32,300 nt of DNA from Microvirga pakistanensis (GTDB taxonomy: Bacteria > Pseudomonadota > Alphaproteobacteria > Rhizobiales > Beijerinckiaceae): NCBI RefSeq assembly GCF_004458765.1, contig NZ_SPJX01000090.1:1-32300 (forward strand), read 5' to 3'. Numbering within the stretch: position 1 is the stretch's first letter; each line of letters starts with the position of its first letter. Below are positions 1 to 8,519 of this stretch, piece by piece. The notes beneath the pieces are model-generated. The model made no database searches. It worked only from the letters and a program-made list of their open reading frames with translations, and had not been told where the DNA came from. A program made the position numbers and the translations under genes.

Positions 1-138
1 CTGCAGCTCCTTGCCGGTCAGACCGAAGTTCAGATAGCGCTCAAGATAAAGCGCCGTCATGCCGGGATTGTCCGGGTTGTCAAACCAGAGCCGGGAGCGA
101 AGCTGATCGGGTGTGCACCTTTTGGTTCTGTTAGTCAT
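1..138 (-). CDS. IlvD/Edd family dehydratase, N-terminal part (runs off the window)
   Basis: Only the first 46 codons are inside the window. The minus-strand ATG at 138 opens a frame that stays open to base 1. It includes LRSRLWFDNPDNPGMTALYL followed by ERYLNFGLT, which I recognise as the N-terminus of the IlvD/Edd family, in particular the sugar-acid (L-arabinonate/D-xylonate-type) dehydratases rather than true dihydroxy-acid dehydratase. These are Fe-S enzymes that turn aldonic acids into 2-keto-3-deoxy acids; the cluster cysteines would lie beyond the window. It begins 81 bases after the stop of the short-chain dehydrogenase on the same strand, so it is probably the next gene of the same operon. 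Family call is fairly sure; substrate is inference. Confidence 0.75.
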   Translation of the reverse strand, partial: MTNRTKRCTPDQLRSRLWFDNPDNPGMTALYLERYLNFGLTGKELQ

Positions 139-219
139 TTCTTGCTTCCTATTTTTTATACACGGCGTGAGTATCGCAAATTGCGGCATGATCCCGCGGG
201 CCGAACGGAGATTGCCTTT

Positions 220-969
220 TCAATACGTTGCGCGCCCGCCGGAGATGTCGAAGACGCCGCCAGTCGTGAAGGAACACTCCTCGCTGGCAAGCCAGCAGAT
301 CAAGGCGGTCACCTCCTCGACCTCGCCGAAGCGCCCCATCGGGATCTTTGACAGCATGTAGTCGATATGGGTCTGGCTCATCTGGTCGAAGATCGGAGTG
401 CGGACCGCGGCCGGCGTTACGCAGTTCACCGTGATGCTGTTCTTGGCAAGCTCCTTGCCGAGGGATTTCGTCAGACCGATCACGGCAGCCTTCGAGGCGC
501 TGTAGGCCGAGGCGTTCGGGTTGCCCTCCTTGCCAGCGACAGAGGCCACGTTGACGATGCGGCCATAGCCACCCTCGAGCATCGAAGGAACGACGGCGCG
601 ATTACAATCGAACAGACCGTTGAGGTTGACGTCCACGACCTTCCGCCAGGCGTCGATGGGATATTCCCAGGTCGTCGTGTTCGGACCTGTGATGCCTGCG
701 CATGCCACCAGAACATCAATCCCGCCCAAGGCGGAAAGCGTTTCCTCCCGTGCGGCATGCACGTCCTCCGGATCCGTGATGTCGACGCGCACCGCCGTGA
801 TGCCGCTGCCGATTTTCTCACGCGCATCCGCAAGCGCACCAGGGCTCATATCCCAGATCGCGACCTGCGCTCCCTCGGATACGAGCCTCGTCGCGATGCC
901 AAGGCCGATACCCGATGCGCCCCCGGTGACGATGGCACTGCGCCCTTCAAATCGCCTATTGCTGCTCAT
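220..969 (-). CDS. SDR family NAD(P)-dependent oxidoreductase
   Basis: This is a classical short-chain dehydrogenase/reductase of 249 aa, the usual length. Visible motifs are the nucleotide-binding TGGASGIG at residues 15-22, an acidic residue at the end of beta-2 (D40) that usually means NAD rather than NADP preference, ACAG at 89-92 (variant of NNAG), N115, and the catalytic S143, Y156 and K160 (YSASK). It should oxidise or reduce a secondary alcohol/ketone in the cytoplasm. The ATG at 969 is preceded by an AAAGG stretch. The start overlaps the end of the DMT transporter gene by 14 bases, so the two are translationally coupled. Between dehydratases it probably oxidises a sugar-acid or keto-deoxy intermediate; the substrate cannot be read from sequence. 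Confidence 0.88.
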   Translation of the reverse strand: MSSNRRFEGRSAIVTGGASGIGLGIATRLVSEGAQVAIWDMSPGALADAREKIGSGITAVRVDITDPEDVHAAREETLSALGGIDVLVACAGITGPNTTTWEYPIDAWRKVVDVNLNGLFDCNRAVVPSMLEGGYGRIVNVASVAGKEGNPNASAYSASKAAVIGLTKSLGKELAKNSITVNCVTPAAVRTPIFDQMSQTHIDYMLSKIPMGRFGEVEEVTALICWLASEECSFTTGGVFDISGGRATY

Positions 970-1924
970 TACCTAGCCTTTTCTTCCATTGCGAGATCAA
1001 TCGTGGTCGGGTTCCACTAAGGTTAGTGGCTTGTTTTTGCGCCTCAGAGATAATAAGGAGTACACTCCCGACGATCAGGCTGGCACCAACCAAGGTTTCC
1101 ATCCGCACAACTTCGCTGAAGAAGACAGATCCAGCCACCACCGAGAAGATCAGGCGGAAGTAAGGGAATGGTGCCAAGGAAGAGGCTTCCGCGTACCGAT
1201 ATGCCTCCACCATAAGCCACATGGCGCTCGTACCAAGAAGTCCCATAGCCAGGAGAAGCACTAAATCGCGTCCCGCAAGGGACCTCCAGTCTAGTGCCGC
1301 CTGAGGCACTGCGGCCAGAAACACGATCACTCCAATATAGAACATGATCGTCTGCGTCCGCTCAGTCTGCGACAGCGAGCGCGTGATGACGAGCATCACC
1401 GCACCAAGGAGAGCGCTAGCGAGACCGTACAGGGCCCGACCGTCGATAGACTGAACGCCCCAGAGACGCACGGCGATGGCAATTCCAAAAAGGCCGAGGA
1501 GTGTCGCGCTGAGCCTGCGCGGAGTCAGGCGCTCACCCAGGCACAGTGTCGCCAGAATGACGACAAAGATCTGGCTGGAGAAGCTAAGCGTTGTGGCGAG
1601 TGCGAGATCAAGAGTCTGGAAGCTTGCATAATACAGCCACCATGACCCAGCAGAGAGGCCCGCGCGGATCAGGTGGACAGAAAGCCGTTTCGTGCGGAGA
1701 ATGGGAAGCCCTCCGACGAATGCAATGCTCGCACTCACCAAAGCAAGCTGTCCGCCGGCTCGGAACAAAAGGATCTGCCCATTGCTGGCATGCCCTTCGA
1801 GAAGGCGAACGCAGATCACCTCCATGGTCGAGAGTAGGCTTGAGGCGACGAGCAATGCCGCGCCGACGGCAACACCTGACATATCCGGTTCTCGATCTAG
1901 AGGAGCCGCCGGCCCCGTGAACAA
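956..1924 (-). CDS. DMT superfamily (EamA-type) transporter
   Basis: A 322-aa very hydrophobic protein with about ten predicted membrane segments in two EamA-like halves, typical of drug/metabolite transporters in the inner membrane. These move small metabolites in either direction; the substrate is unknown. The frame opens at a TTG (1924), but an ATG at 1882 (MSGVAVGAAL) sits right before the first membrane helix and may be the real start. The first 14 residues look non-conserved. It lies between the enolase-superfamily gene (stop at 1943) and the SDR gene (14-base overlap), so it belongs to the same operon and may export or import a pathway intermediate. Confidence 0.85.
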   Translation of the reverse strand: MFTGPAAPLDREPDMSGVAVGAALLVASSLLSTMEVICVRLLEGHASNGQILLFRAGGQLALVSASIAFVGGLPILRTKRLSVHLIRAGLSAGSWWLYYASFQTLDLALATTLSFSSQIFVVILATLCLGERLTPRRLSATLLGLFGIAIAVRLWGVQSIDGRALYGLASALLGAVMLVITRSLSQTERTQTIMFYIGVIVFLAAVPQAALDWRSLAGRDLVLLLAMGLLGTSAMWLMVEAYRYAEASSLAPFPYFRLIFSVVAGSVFFSEVVRMETLVGASLIVGSVLLIISEAQKQATNLSGTRPRLISQWKKRLGNEQQ

Positions 1925-1942
1925 CGGCGCTGGAGTCTTCCC

Positions 1943-3133
1943 CTATGCCAGCTCTGGTGTCACATAAAGCGTACGTCCTGACACCTTGATCTCGAGGTCA
2001 AGAAGATATTTCCGGACGCCTTCCTGATCGATTTTAATCCCGAGACCTGGAGCATCGGGGGCAGCAATTTCGCCGTTCTCGTCCCGCTGCAGAGCGTTGG
2101 CTGTGAATTCGCGGGCTATTGGCTTAGGTGCAAACGGAAACTCACAGATCGTGTGGTCTGCGAGACCAGCATAAGGCTGCAATGACGCACTCAAGGCCAG
2201 ATGGGACGTGAACGTATGATTCACGAATGTGACATTACGGGCTGCGGCGTAGTCCGCGACCTTCTTGGCTGGTCCGATGCCGCCGATGCGGCCACAATCG
2301 ATCTGAATGAACCCTACACCACCGTAGTCTATCAGATGTCGCGCCATGGAAACGTTGTGCGCCCCCTCCCCACCAGCGATCCTCACCTTGCCACTGCGGC
2401 GGGCGAGTGCACCATAGGCTTCAAGCGCGCTGGCATGGAAAGGCTCCTCCAGCCACGTGGCACCCGTCGCCTCCAGCGCAGGCAGTCTTGCCACCGCGGC
2501 TTCCACGTCCTCGCCCCAGATTTGTCCGACATCAACCAGGAGGATGCCATCGGGCCCCAATCCCTCGCGTGCCGCATGAAAGTGTTCTTCATCACTCTCA
2601 ACCCGGCCGCGCCCGATTGGCCCCCAACCGAATTTGACTGCCCTGAAGCCGTCCTTCCGGGCCTTCACCGCGCCCTGGTACGTCTCATGTGGTGTATCGC
2701 CAAAAAGCTGGGACGCGTAAGGTGTCTTTTTGTGGGACGCGTCGTAACCAAGAAGCTTCCAGACAGGCTCACCCCTCGCCTTTCCGAGTAGATCCCACAA
2801 CGCCATCTCCACGCCGGAGAACGTGTGCGCGGCCTGCAGCAGATCCATGCTGTTGTACTCGACCTCTGCCGCAATGAGCGCGATGTCGTCAGGAGAATCG
2901 ATGTTCCGGCCCAGGACCGAGGCCCCGACGGGTTGACAGACCCCGTGGGACATGGGGCAGACGAAGCCCGCGATCGAAACAAGAGGCGAGGCCTCGCACT
3001 CGCCCCAGCCGGTATACCCGCCTGCTGTGACACGCACCAGCAGCGCATCCTGGCTGCCGTCGGCCTCCGTCGTGATCTCAGGCATCGCCAAGTAAAAGAA
3101 GTCGACCGATTCAATCTTCATAGTGGTAGCCAT
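1943..3133 (-). CDS. Enolase-superfamily enzyme (mandelate racemase/muconate lactonizing type)
   Basis: A 396-aa member of the mandelate racemase branch of the enolase superfamily, which abstracts the proton alpha to a carboxylate and usually dehydrates sugar acids. Residues visible: basic K167 in KFGWG, Mg2+ ligands D201 (LLVDVG), E229/E230 (WLEEPF) and E256 (AGGEGAHN), and H306 in VNHTF as the likely second acid/base. D278 may pair with that histidine. Cap-domain and barrel order are normal and the length is complete. The ATG at 3133 lacks an obvious Shine-Dalgarno; the ATG at 3121 is an alternative. It starts 24 bases after the M81 peptidase gene stops. The exact sugar acid is not identifiable. 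A second, only distantly similar family member lies at 12253. Confidence 0.88.
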   Translation of the reverse strand: MATTMKIESVDFFYLAMPEITTEADGSQDALLVRVTAGGYTGWGECEASPLVSIAGFVCPMSHGVCQPVGASVLGRNIDSPDDIALIAAEVEYNSMDLLQAAHTFSGVEMALWDLLGKARGEPVWKLLGYDASHKKTPYASQLFGDTPHETYQGAVKARKDGFRAVKFGWGPIGRGRVESDEEHFHAAREGLGPDGILLVDVGQIWGEDVEAAVARLPALEATGATWLEEPFHASALEAYGALARRSGKVRIAGGEGAHNVSMARHLIDYGGVGFIQIDCGRIGGIGPAKKVADYAAARNVTFVNHTFTSHLALSASLQPYAGLADHTICEFPFAPKPIAREFTANALQRDENGEIAAPDAPGLGIKIDQEGVRKYLLDLEIKVSGRTLYVTPELA

Positions 3134-3157
3134 TAGCGGATGAGGGGTTGATGGATG

Positions 3158-4645
3158 CTAGCGCGCATAGATGCTGGATGTTGGGATGAACTCGACGATC
3201 TCGTCCAGCGGATACATCGGCCGGGCGCAGATTGTGTGTCCCAGGGTCTGCAGGTTCGCCGAAGTTGCGCCCGGCGCGTCGATATTGAAGTTCTTCTCGA
3301 CCCAGCCGTCATACATGTGGTGCTCCGTGTGAGGCGACTTGACAACGATGAGGTCGAAATCCTGCGGATCAAGCCCGTTGGAATAGTACATGGCGCGATC
3401 AAACAGGCTGACGGTTCGGCTGAGCACGACCACTGTGAAGTTGTCGAAGGTCAGAACCGCCGTCGGGCCCGCGTCTAGGCCGGTTTTCATAGTCTCAAGC
3501 TGAGAGCGCCCATTTGACAGGGACTGGACCTCGGCGCGCACGGGCATTGGCTCGAAACGCTTCTTGTCATAGAAACCACCGAGGGTGACCTCAATCGTAG
3601 CTCCGACCCCCGCTTTTTGTGCCGCGGCAGCCGCCGGAGGGTCGACGATCTGCGCCAGGACGCGCTTCCTGTATCCTGCATCGCGCAGGGCTTTGAGGAT
3701 GATATTGGAATCGCCGGTCGCTCCTGACGATGTGGCGTCCGCGGCATCGGTGAAGACGACAGGGCCATTGATCGTGCTCGCCTGGGCGATAGACCGGTCG
3801 AGGGGGATCAATTTGCCCTGCATCCGGAACCGCTGCTGCCAGAATTCCTGCGCCAGGCGTTCGGCCTCGCGGCGAGCAACGCTTTCATCGCCATCAGTCA
3901 TCACCAGCACCTGGGTGCAGAGTTCCGGGACATCGGTGAAGGGATTTCCGATCATGATCCCGGCCGCCATCGCGGTACCGTCCCTCTCGATGCGCTGGCA
4001 CTCACGGATAAGATCGCCATAGCAGCCGGTTCGGGTGATCAGTTCGTCTCCACGCACCAGAGCGGGAATGACCGCACGGGCAATCACGGGCCTCCTGCCG
4101 CCCTGGAGCAGTGTCAGAAGAAGCCGGGCAGCACGCTTGCCCGTGTCTGCGAAATCAACATGCGGATACGTGTGATAGATCGCCAGCCCGTCGATCTGGC
4201 GTAGCATCCTGTCGGTCAGAATACCGTGCAGATCGAGCGATATAACGATGGGTACGTCAGGTCCCACCATGCAGCGGATCTCGGACAGAAGATATCCCTC
4301 TGGATCAAGTTCGCCGTCGGCACCCATGGCTCCGTGTAGCGAGACATAGATGCCGTTCACATCGTCCATGCGTGCCTTGAGCCCGTCCAGGATTTCCGTC
4401 GAGAGCCTTTGCCAGCCATGCGCCGATAGCAAACCAGCGCTGCCCGCCCGCGCCCCGATAACCGGAACGAGAGAAATGTTAGGACTTTCCTCGAACACGG
4501 ACAGGGCTCCGCCAATGGCCGTATTGAGCCCCCGCTGGGCATAAAGCTCTTCACCCCGTTCGATATGGAAATTCTCGTATTCGGATGGAAGCGGATTGAA
4601 GGAGGAGATCTCCTGCATGCACTCAACGACTAGAACTTTCGGCAT
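3158..4645 (-). CDS. M81 family metallopeptidase (MlrC-like)
   Basis: A 495-aa protein of the M81/MlrC (DUF1485) family, named after microcystinase C, which cleaves the linear peptide product of microcystin. Most relatives in rhizobia sit in dipeptide-ABC operons and have unknown substrates. Candidate metal ligands are visible: H104 in VSLHGAM, D138 and H140 in SLDLHG, and H158/H162 in YHTYPHVD. The C-terminal domain contains SGATGDS and a late VVKSPHTEHHMYDG segment. There is no signal peptide, so it is cytoplasmic. The start is supported by GAGG a few bases before the ATG. It follows the second ABC ATPase by 9 bases, suggesting it hydrolyses whatever the importer delivers. Confidence 0.88.
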   Translation of the reverse strand: MPKVLVVECMQEISSFNPLPSEYENFHIERGEELYAQRGLNTAIGGALSVFEESPNISLVPVIGARAGSAGLLSAHGWQRLSTEILDGLKARMDDVNGIYVSLHGAMGADGELDPEGYLLSEIRCMVGPDVPIVISLDLHGILTDRMLRQIDGLAIYHTYPHVDFADTGKRAARLLLTLLQGGRRPVIARAVIPALVRGDELITRTGCYGDLIRECQRIERDGTAMAAGIMIGNPFTDVPELCTQVLVMTDGDESVARREAERLAQEFWQQRFRMQGKLIPLDRSIAQASTINGPVVFTDAADATSSGATGDSNIILKALRDAGYRKRVLAQIVDPPAAAAAQKAGVGATIEVTLGGFYDKKRFEPMPVRAEVQSLSNGRSQLETMKTGLDAGPTAVLTFDNFTVVVLSRTVSLFDRAMYYSNGLDPQDFDLIVVKSPHTEHHMYDGWVEKNFNIDAPGATSANLQTLGHTICARPMYPLDEIVEFIPTSSIYAR

Positions 4646-4654
4646 CGTGTTTCC

Positions 4655-5659
4655 TCAGGCATTCAATTCAAAGACGGGGAGCGTGCCATCGGCGGCGCGG
4701 TGGCAGGCGACAAGGCGGTGATCAGACAAGGAGCCGAGCGGCGGATCGATGGTCCGGCAGCGTTCCTGCGAAAAGGGGCAGCGAGAAACGAAGCGGCAGC
4801 CCTGTGGTATGGCGAGCGCACTCGGCAGATCCCCACTCAGCTGGTGTCGGTGGCGGAGTTCATCTGGATGGGATCGGGGGATAGCCGAGAGAAGTGCCCG
4901 CGTATACGGATGGGCCGGGTTCGCAAACAGGGCGTCAGCCTTGGCAATCTCAACGATGCGTCCAAGGTACATCACCGCCACCCGGTCAGAGATATGGCGC
5001 ACAACCGACAGATTGTGTGAAATAAACAGGTAGGTCAGGTTCAGTTCACGCTGCAAGTCTTGCAAGAGGTTGATGATCTGCGCCTGGACGGAGACGTCCA
5101 GGGCCGAGACCGCCTCGTCGCACACCACGAAACCTGGTCTCAGCGCAAGGGCACGGGCGATTCCAATGCGCTGGCGCTGGCCACCGGAGAATTCATGCGG
5201 ATAACGCGCAGCCGCCGAATGCGGGAGGCGCACCAAATCCAACATTTCCCGGACAGAGCGCTGCCGCGTGGCGTAATCGCCGATGCCGTGGATCACGTAG
5301 GCTTCGGCAATCGCATCGCCAACTGTCATACGCGGATTGAGGGAGCCGTAGGGATCCTGAAAGATGATCTGCATTTCTCGTCGGCTGCGGCGCAGTTCCG
5401 CTTTGGACAGTTCCGTCAGGTCGCGTCCATTGAAGAAGACGGATCCAGTAGTGGGCTCGATCAGACGAAGGAGCAGGCGACCAGTGGTCGACTTGCCGCA
5501 ACCAGATTCGCCGACGAGGCCGAGGGTTTCGCCTAAGCGCACGGCGAGGTCGACTCCGTCCACGGCCCGCGTCCCTGCGGAGTGCCCCTTGAAGATCCCG
5601 CTCCGACCACCAAAGACCTTGGTCAAGCCGCGCGCTTCAATGACTGTTTCGGACGTCAT
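4655..5659 (-). CDS. Dipeptide/oligopeptide ABC transporter ATP-binding protein (DppF/OppF type)
   Basis: ATPase subunit of the peptide-type importer. It shows Walker [10 protein letters not shown], the Q-loop [12 protein letters not shown], the ABC signature EFSGGQRQR and Walker [12 protein letters not shown]. The C-terminal oligopeptide-transporter extension carries the clustered cysteines of [14 protein letters not shown]. The reading frame is open upstream to 5800, but the start at 5659 is preferred. There the ATG overlaps the stop of the preceding ATPase gene (ATGA), an AGAGG motif lies just upstream, and homology begins at [12 protein letters not shown]. It works with the partner ATPase to drive the two permeases. 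Confidence 0.92.
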   Translation of the reverse strand: MTSETVIEARGLTKVFGGRSGIFKGHSAGTRAVDGVDLAVRLGETLGLVGESGCGKSTTGRLLLRLIEPTTGSVFFNGRDLTELSKAELRRSRREMQIIFQDPYGSLNPRMTVGDAIAEAYVIHGIGDYATRQRSVREMLDLVRLPHSAAARYPHEFSGGQRQRIGIARALALRPGFVVCDEAVSALDVSVQAQIINLLQDLQRELNLTYLFISHNLSVVRHISDRVAVMYLGRIVEIAKADALFANPAHPYTRALLSAIPRSHPDELRHRHQLSGDLPSALAIPQGCRFVSRCPFSQERCRTIDPPLGSLSDHRLVACHRAADGTLPVFELNA

Positions 5660-6654
5660 GCCAGAGCCTCTTCTTGTGGCTGCTCGAAGCCAAAGGGTTG
5701 TAGACATGCCGCGGCCTGGCTGGGCCCGACAATGCCTAATCGGGGCGGCTCCTGCTCGCAGATGTCGCGCCGGAACGTGCAGCGCGGCGCATAACGACAT
5801 CCTTTAGGCATGGTGCCAACGGATGGCACTGCTCCTTCTATGGTCACGAGCCGTCCACGCGGCCCTTTGGTCTGCGGGATCGAAGCTAACAGGGCGCGCG
5901 TGTAAGGGTGCTGCGGGCTGTCGAAGATCTTCCGGACGGAAGCAAGTTCCGCAACACGCCCGGCATACAGAACCAAAACCCGGTCCGCGATTTCTGCGAT
6001 GACGCCAAGGTCGTGCGTGATGAAGAGCAGGGATAATCCCCTCTCTCTCTGCAGCTTGCGCAGAAGGTCGAGAATCTGCGCCTGAACAGTTACATCGAGC
6101 GCGGTTGTTGGCTCGTCCGCGATGAGAACCTTTGGGTCCGCCGCAAGCGCGATGGCAATCATAACCCGCTGGCGCATGCCGCCCGACAATTCGTGCGGAT
6201 AGGCTCTAACGCGTTGCTCAGGAGAGGGAATCTCGACCTGCATAAAGAGATTAATTGTCTCCTGCCGGGCCTTCTCGGCAGGAACGCCTCTGCGGCGCAG
6301 AACCTCCGCGACCTGATCTCCGACCCGCATGACGGGGTTGAGCGCAGTCATAGGTTCCTGGAAGATCATGGCGAGGTCTCGTCCGCGCTTTTCCCGCCAA
6401 TGCTCGGGCGGCGAGCCGGTCAGATCCTCACCATTGAGGATGATATACCCGGCGGTTCGCCGGATCACCTTTGGGAGGAGGCCCATCACGGAAAGAGCGA
6501 GCATACTCTTTCCGCTCCCGGACTCGCCCACCACGCCAAGTACTTCGCCTGGTTGCAGGGAGAAGGATACATCTTCGAGGACCGTGGCCTTGCTATTAGC
6601 CAGAGTCGTCGTGAGACCTTTGATTTCGAGAATGGGACGGGTCATCTTCGTCAC
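5656..6654 (-). CDS. Dipeptide/oligopeptide ABC transporter ATP-binding protein (DppD/OppD type)
   Basis: A 332-aa ATPase, full length for the family. Motifs are Walker [11 protein letters not shown]-loop [13 protein letters not shown], signature [10 protein letters not shown], Walker [13 protein letters not shown] and the H-loop FITHD. A cysteine-bearing C-terminal extension ([14 protein letters not shown]) is typical of OppD/DppD. The ATG at 6654 has GAGG eight bases upstream. Its stop overlaps the start of the next ATPase by four bases, and it starts one base after the stop of the permease gene. It is the first of the paired ATPases of this importer. Confidence 0.92.
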   Translation of the reverse strand: MTKMTRPILEIKGLTTTLANSKATVLEDVSFSLQPGEVLGVVGESGSGKSMLALSVMGLLPKVIRRTAGYIILNGEDLTGSPPEHWREKRGRDLAMIFQEPMTALNPVMRVGDQVAEVLRRRGVPAEKARQETINLFMQVEIPSPEQRVRAYPHELSGGMRQRVMIAIALAADPKVLIADEPTTALDVTVQAQILDLLRKLQRERGLSLLFITHDLGVIAEIADRVLVLYAGRVAELASVRKIFDSPQHPYTRALLASIPQTKGPRGRLVTIEGAVPSVGTMPKGCRYAPRCTFRRDICEQEPPRLGIVGPSQAAACLQPFGFEQPQEEALA

Positions 6655-6655
6655 C

Positions 6656-7528
6656 TCAGGTCCTCATCCGTGGGTCGAGGACATCGCGCAGCCCGTCACC
6701 GAGTAGGTTCAGTCCTAGAACGGATATGATGATGGCTAGGCCAGGAAATATTGTGATCCAGGGTGCTTCCGCGATAAAGTCTCGCCCCTGCGCGATGATG
6801 CTGCCAAACGATGGTGCCGGCGGCGGCGGGCCGACCCCGATGAACGACAGGGCTGCTTCTGCCAAAATAGCTGTCGCAAACACATAGGTTAGACGCACGA
6901 TCAGCGGGCCAAGAGCATTGGGTAGCACGTGCCGGAAAAGAAGCCTCGTTTCCGAGGCGCCGAGCGCCCGCGCAGCCAGGACGAACTCCTGTTCGCGCAC
7001 GACGAGTACCGATGCGCGCACGATGCGAGCCGTATGCGGCGTGGTCGCGATGGCCAGAGCGATGATGACATTCGTCACTGACGCGCCGAGAACGGCGGCG
7101 ACGGCGATCGCGAGTAGGATCGCCGGAAATGCCATCAGGGCGTCCATCAGGCGCATCACGGGGTTGTCCAGCGGCCGGAAGAATCCCGCCGTCGCCCCTA
7201 TAAGCGTTCCCGCAATACCAGTCAGGAGCGCCGTGAGAATGCCAATTGTGAGGGAGATCCGCGCACCGAAGATCACGCGCGAGAGGATATCTCGGCCGAA
7301 ATGGTCCGTGCCGAACCAGTAGCGCCCATCCGGGGCAAGAAGCCGTGTCCGAAAACTGTTGCGCAGCGGATCGAAGGGAGCCAGCGCGTCGGCAAAAAGG
7401 GCCATCAGGGCTATGGCAAGCACCAGCCCAGCGCCGATCAAAAAAGAACGATTGTGCAGGAGCCGCGTCGCGGCGTGCCAAGTGGGACTTTGGCTGGATG
7501 CTTCCAAGCCGGATACGACAGCACTCAT
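6656..7528 (-). CDS. Peptide-type ABC transporter permease (DppC/OppC type)
   Basis: A 290-aa inner-membrane permease with an N-terminal cytoplasmic stretch, a first helix at about residues 32-50 and five more helices. The EAA loop reads AARALGASETRLLFRHVLPN, the contact site for the ATPase. The N-terminal domain (OppC-N) has the usual FAPFDP-like stretch. The start codon overlaps the stop of the upstream permease gene (ATGA, 7525-7528), showing tight translational coupling. Substrate specificity comes from the binding protein and cannot be read here. Confidence 0.92.
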   Translation of the reverse strand: MSAVVSGLEASSQSPTWHAATRLLHNRSFLIGAGLVLAIALMALFADALAPFDPLRNSFRTRLLAPDGRYWFGTDHFGRDILSRVIFGARISLTIGILTALLTGIAGTLIGATAGFFRPLDNPVMRLMDALMAFPAILLAIAVAAVLGASVTNVIIALAIATTPHTARIVRASVLVVREQEFVLAARALGASETRLLFRHVLPNALGPLIVRLTYVFATAILAEAALSFIGVGPPPPAPSFGSIIAQGRDFIAEAPWITIFPGLAIIISVLGLNLLGDGLRDVLDPRMRT

Positions 7529-8469
7529 TCCAAACGAACTCGCGGATCAACAAAGGCATAGAGGATGTCAACGACAAGGTTTACGGCGAGGTAGATCACG
7601 GCCAGAAACAGCAGACCGCCCTGGATAACCGGGTAGTCTCGCGACAGAATGCCTCCGATGATGAGCCGCCCTACCCCCGGAATGGAGAAGACCTGCTCAA
7701 TGATTACGGCACCACCGAGAAGAGCCCCCGCGACGATCCCCGCTACTGTGAGAACAGGAACAAGCGCGTTCGGGAGGCCATGGCGCAGCATGATATCCAT
7801 GCGCTTCAATCCCTTGGCGTCGGCCGTCCGGATGAAGTCCTGGTTCAAGATTTCCAGCATTGATGCGCGGGTCATGCGTGCGATGAAGCCAACCTGAATG
7901 ACCGCCAACGTCATGGCTGGCATGAAGATGCTGCCCAGCCAGCCGAGAGGATCCTCGCCGAGTGGAACGTACCCGCCGGTCGGGAAGAAGCCGAGTTTCA
8001 CAGCAAACAGCAGGATCAACATGATCCCGAGCCAGAAATCTGGAACCGATAACCCGAACAGGGCAACCGTCATGACGACCTGATCCGGCCAGCGGTTGTG
8101 GTTGACCGCAGCCACGATACCCGCCGAGATGCCGGCTAAGAGAGCAAGCGCGAGCGCGATGCTAGCAAGCGAGAGCGTTACCGGCAGGCGTTCAAGGATG
8201 GCTGCCGTGACGCTGCGGTTGAGAAGAATGGAATGCCCAAGATCACCTTGCAGGATGCGCCCATACCATTCGAGCATCTGGATGAAAATAGGCTGGTCGA
8301 GGCCAAGTTCGCGGCGCAGCCGTTCCACCTGCTCCGGTGTGGCGCTGGTATCAAGAAAAGCCGCAGTTGGATCGCCCGGCACGAGCCAGATAATCGAGAA
8401 TGACATCAGCGACACGAGCACGAGGACGACAAATGCGCCAGCAAGCCGTTTAGTCAGAAACCTCGCCAT
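7525..8469 (-). CDS. Peptide-type ABC transporter permease (DppB/OppB type)
   Basis: An inner-membrane permease of 314 aa from the ATG at 8469 (MARFLTKRLAG). It has an N-terminal helix, a long periplasmic segment (GDPTAAFLDTSATPEQVERL), and an EAA loop RTADAKGLKRMDIMLRHGLPN. The frame is open ten codons further upstream to 8499, but AAGGAGG just upstream of 8469 decides the start. It lies 50 bases after the binding-protein stop codon and overlaps the next permease by four bases. Confidence 0.92.
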   Translation of the reverse strand: MARFLTKRLAGAFVVLVLVSLMSFSIIWLVPGDPTAAFLDTSATPEQVERLRRELGLDQPIFIQMLEWYGRILQGDLGHSILLNRSVTAAILERLPVTLSLASIALALALLAGISAGIVAAVNHNRWPDQVVMTVALFGLSVPDFWLGIMLILLFAVKLGFFPTGGYVPLGEDPLGWLGSIFMPAMTLAVIQVGFIARMTRASMLEILNQDFIRTADAKGLKRMDIMLRHGLPNALVPVLTVAGIVAGALLGGAVIIEQVFSIPGVGRLIIGGILSRDYPVIQGGLLFLAVIYLAVNLVVDILYAFVDPRVRLE

Positions 8470-8473
8470 CACC

Positions 8474-8480
8474 CCTCCTT
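8474..8480 (-). promoter_or_regulatory. Strong ribosome binding site for the DppB-type permease
   Basis: On the minus strand this reads AAGGAGG, a perfect Shine-Dalgarno, four bases before the ATG at 8469. It shows that the longer frame beginning at 8499 is not the translated start. Confidence 0.75.
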
Positions 8481-8519
8481 TCGGGGCGGGTAGAGGCATT
8501 CCCTACCCGCCTGGCATCT

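Noticed and set aside
3025..3035. Further GTATAC sites inside the enolase-superfamily and ATPase genes as operators
   Set aside because: They lie within coding sequence without symmetric flanks, so the hexamer alone is not evidence for regulation.
5660..5800. N-terminal extension of the DppF-type ATPase and an upstream start at 5800
   Set aside because: The extension is antisense-like to no feature and unconserved, overlaps the DppD-type gene, and the ATGA junction with a good ribosome site at 5659 explains the start.
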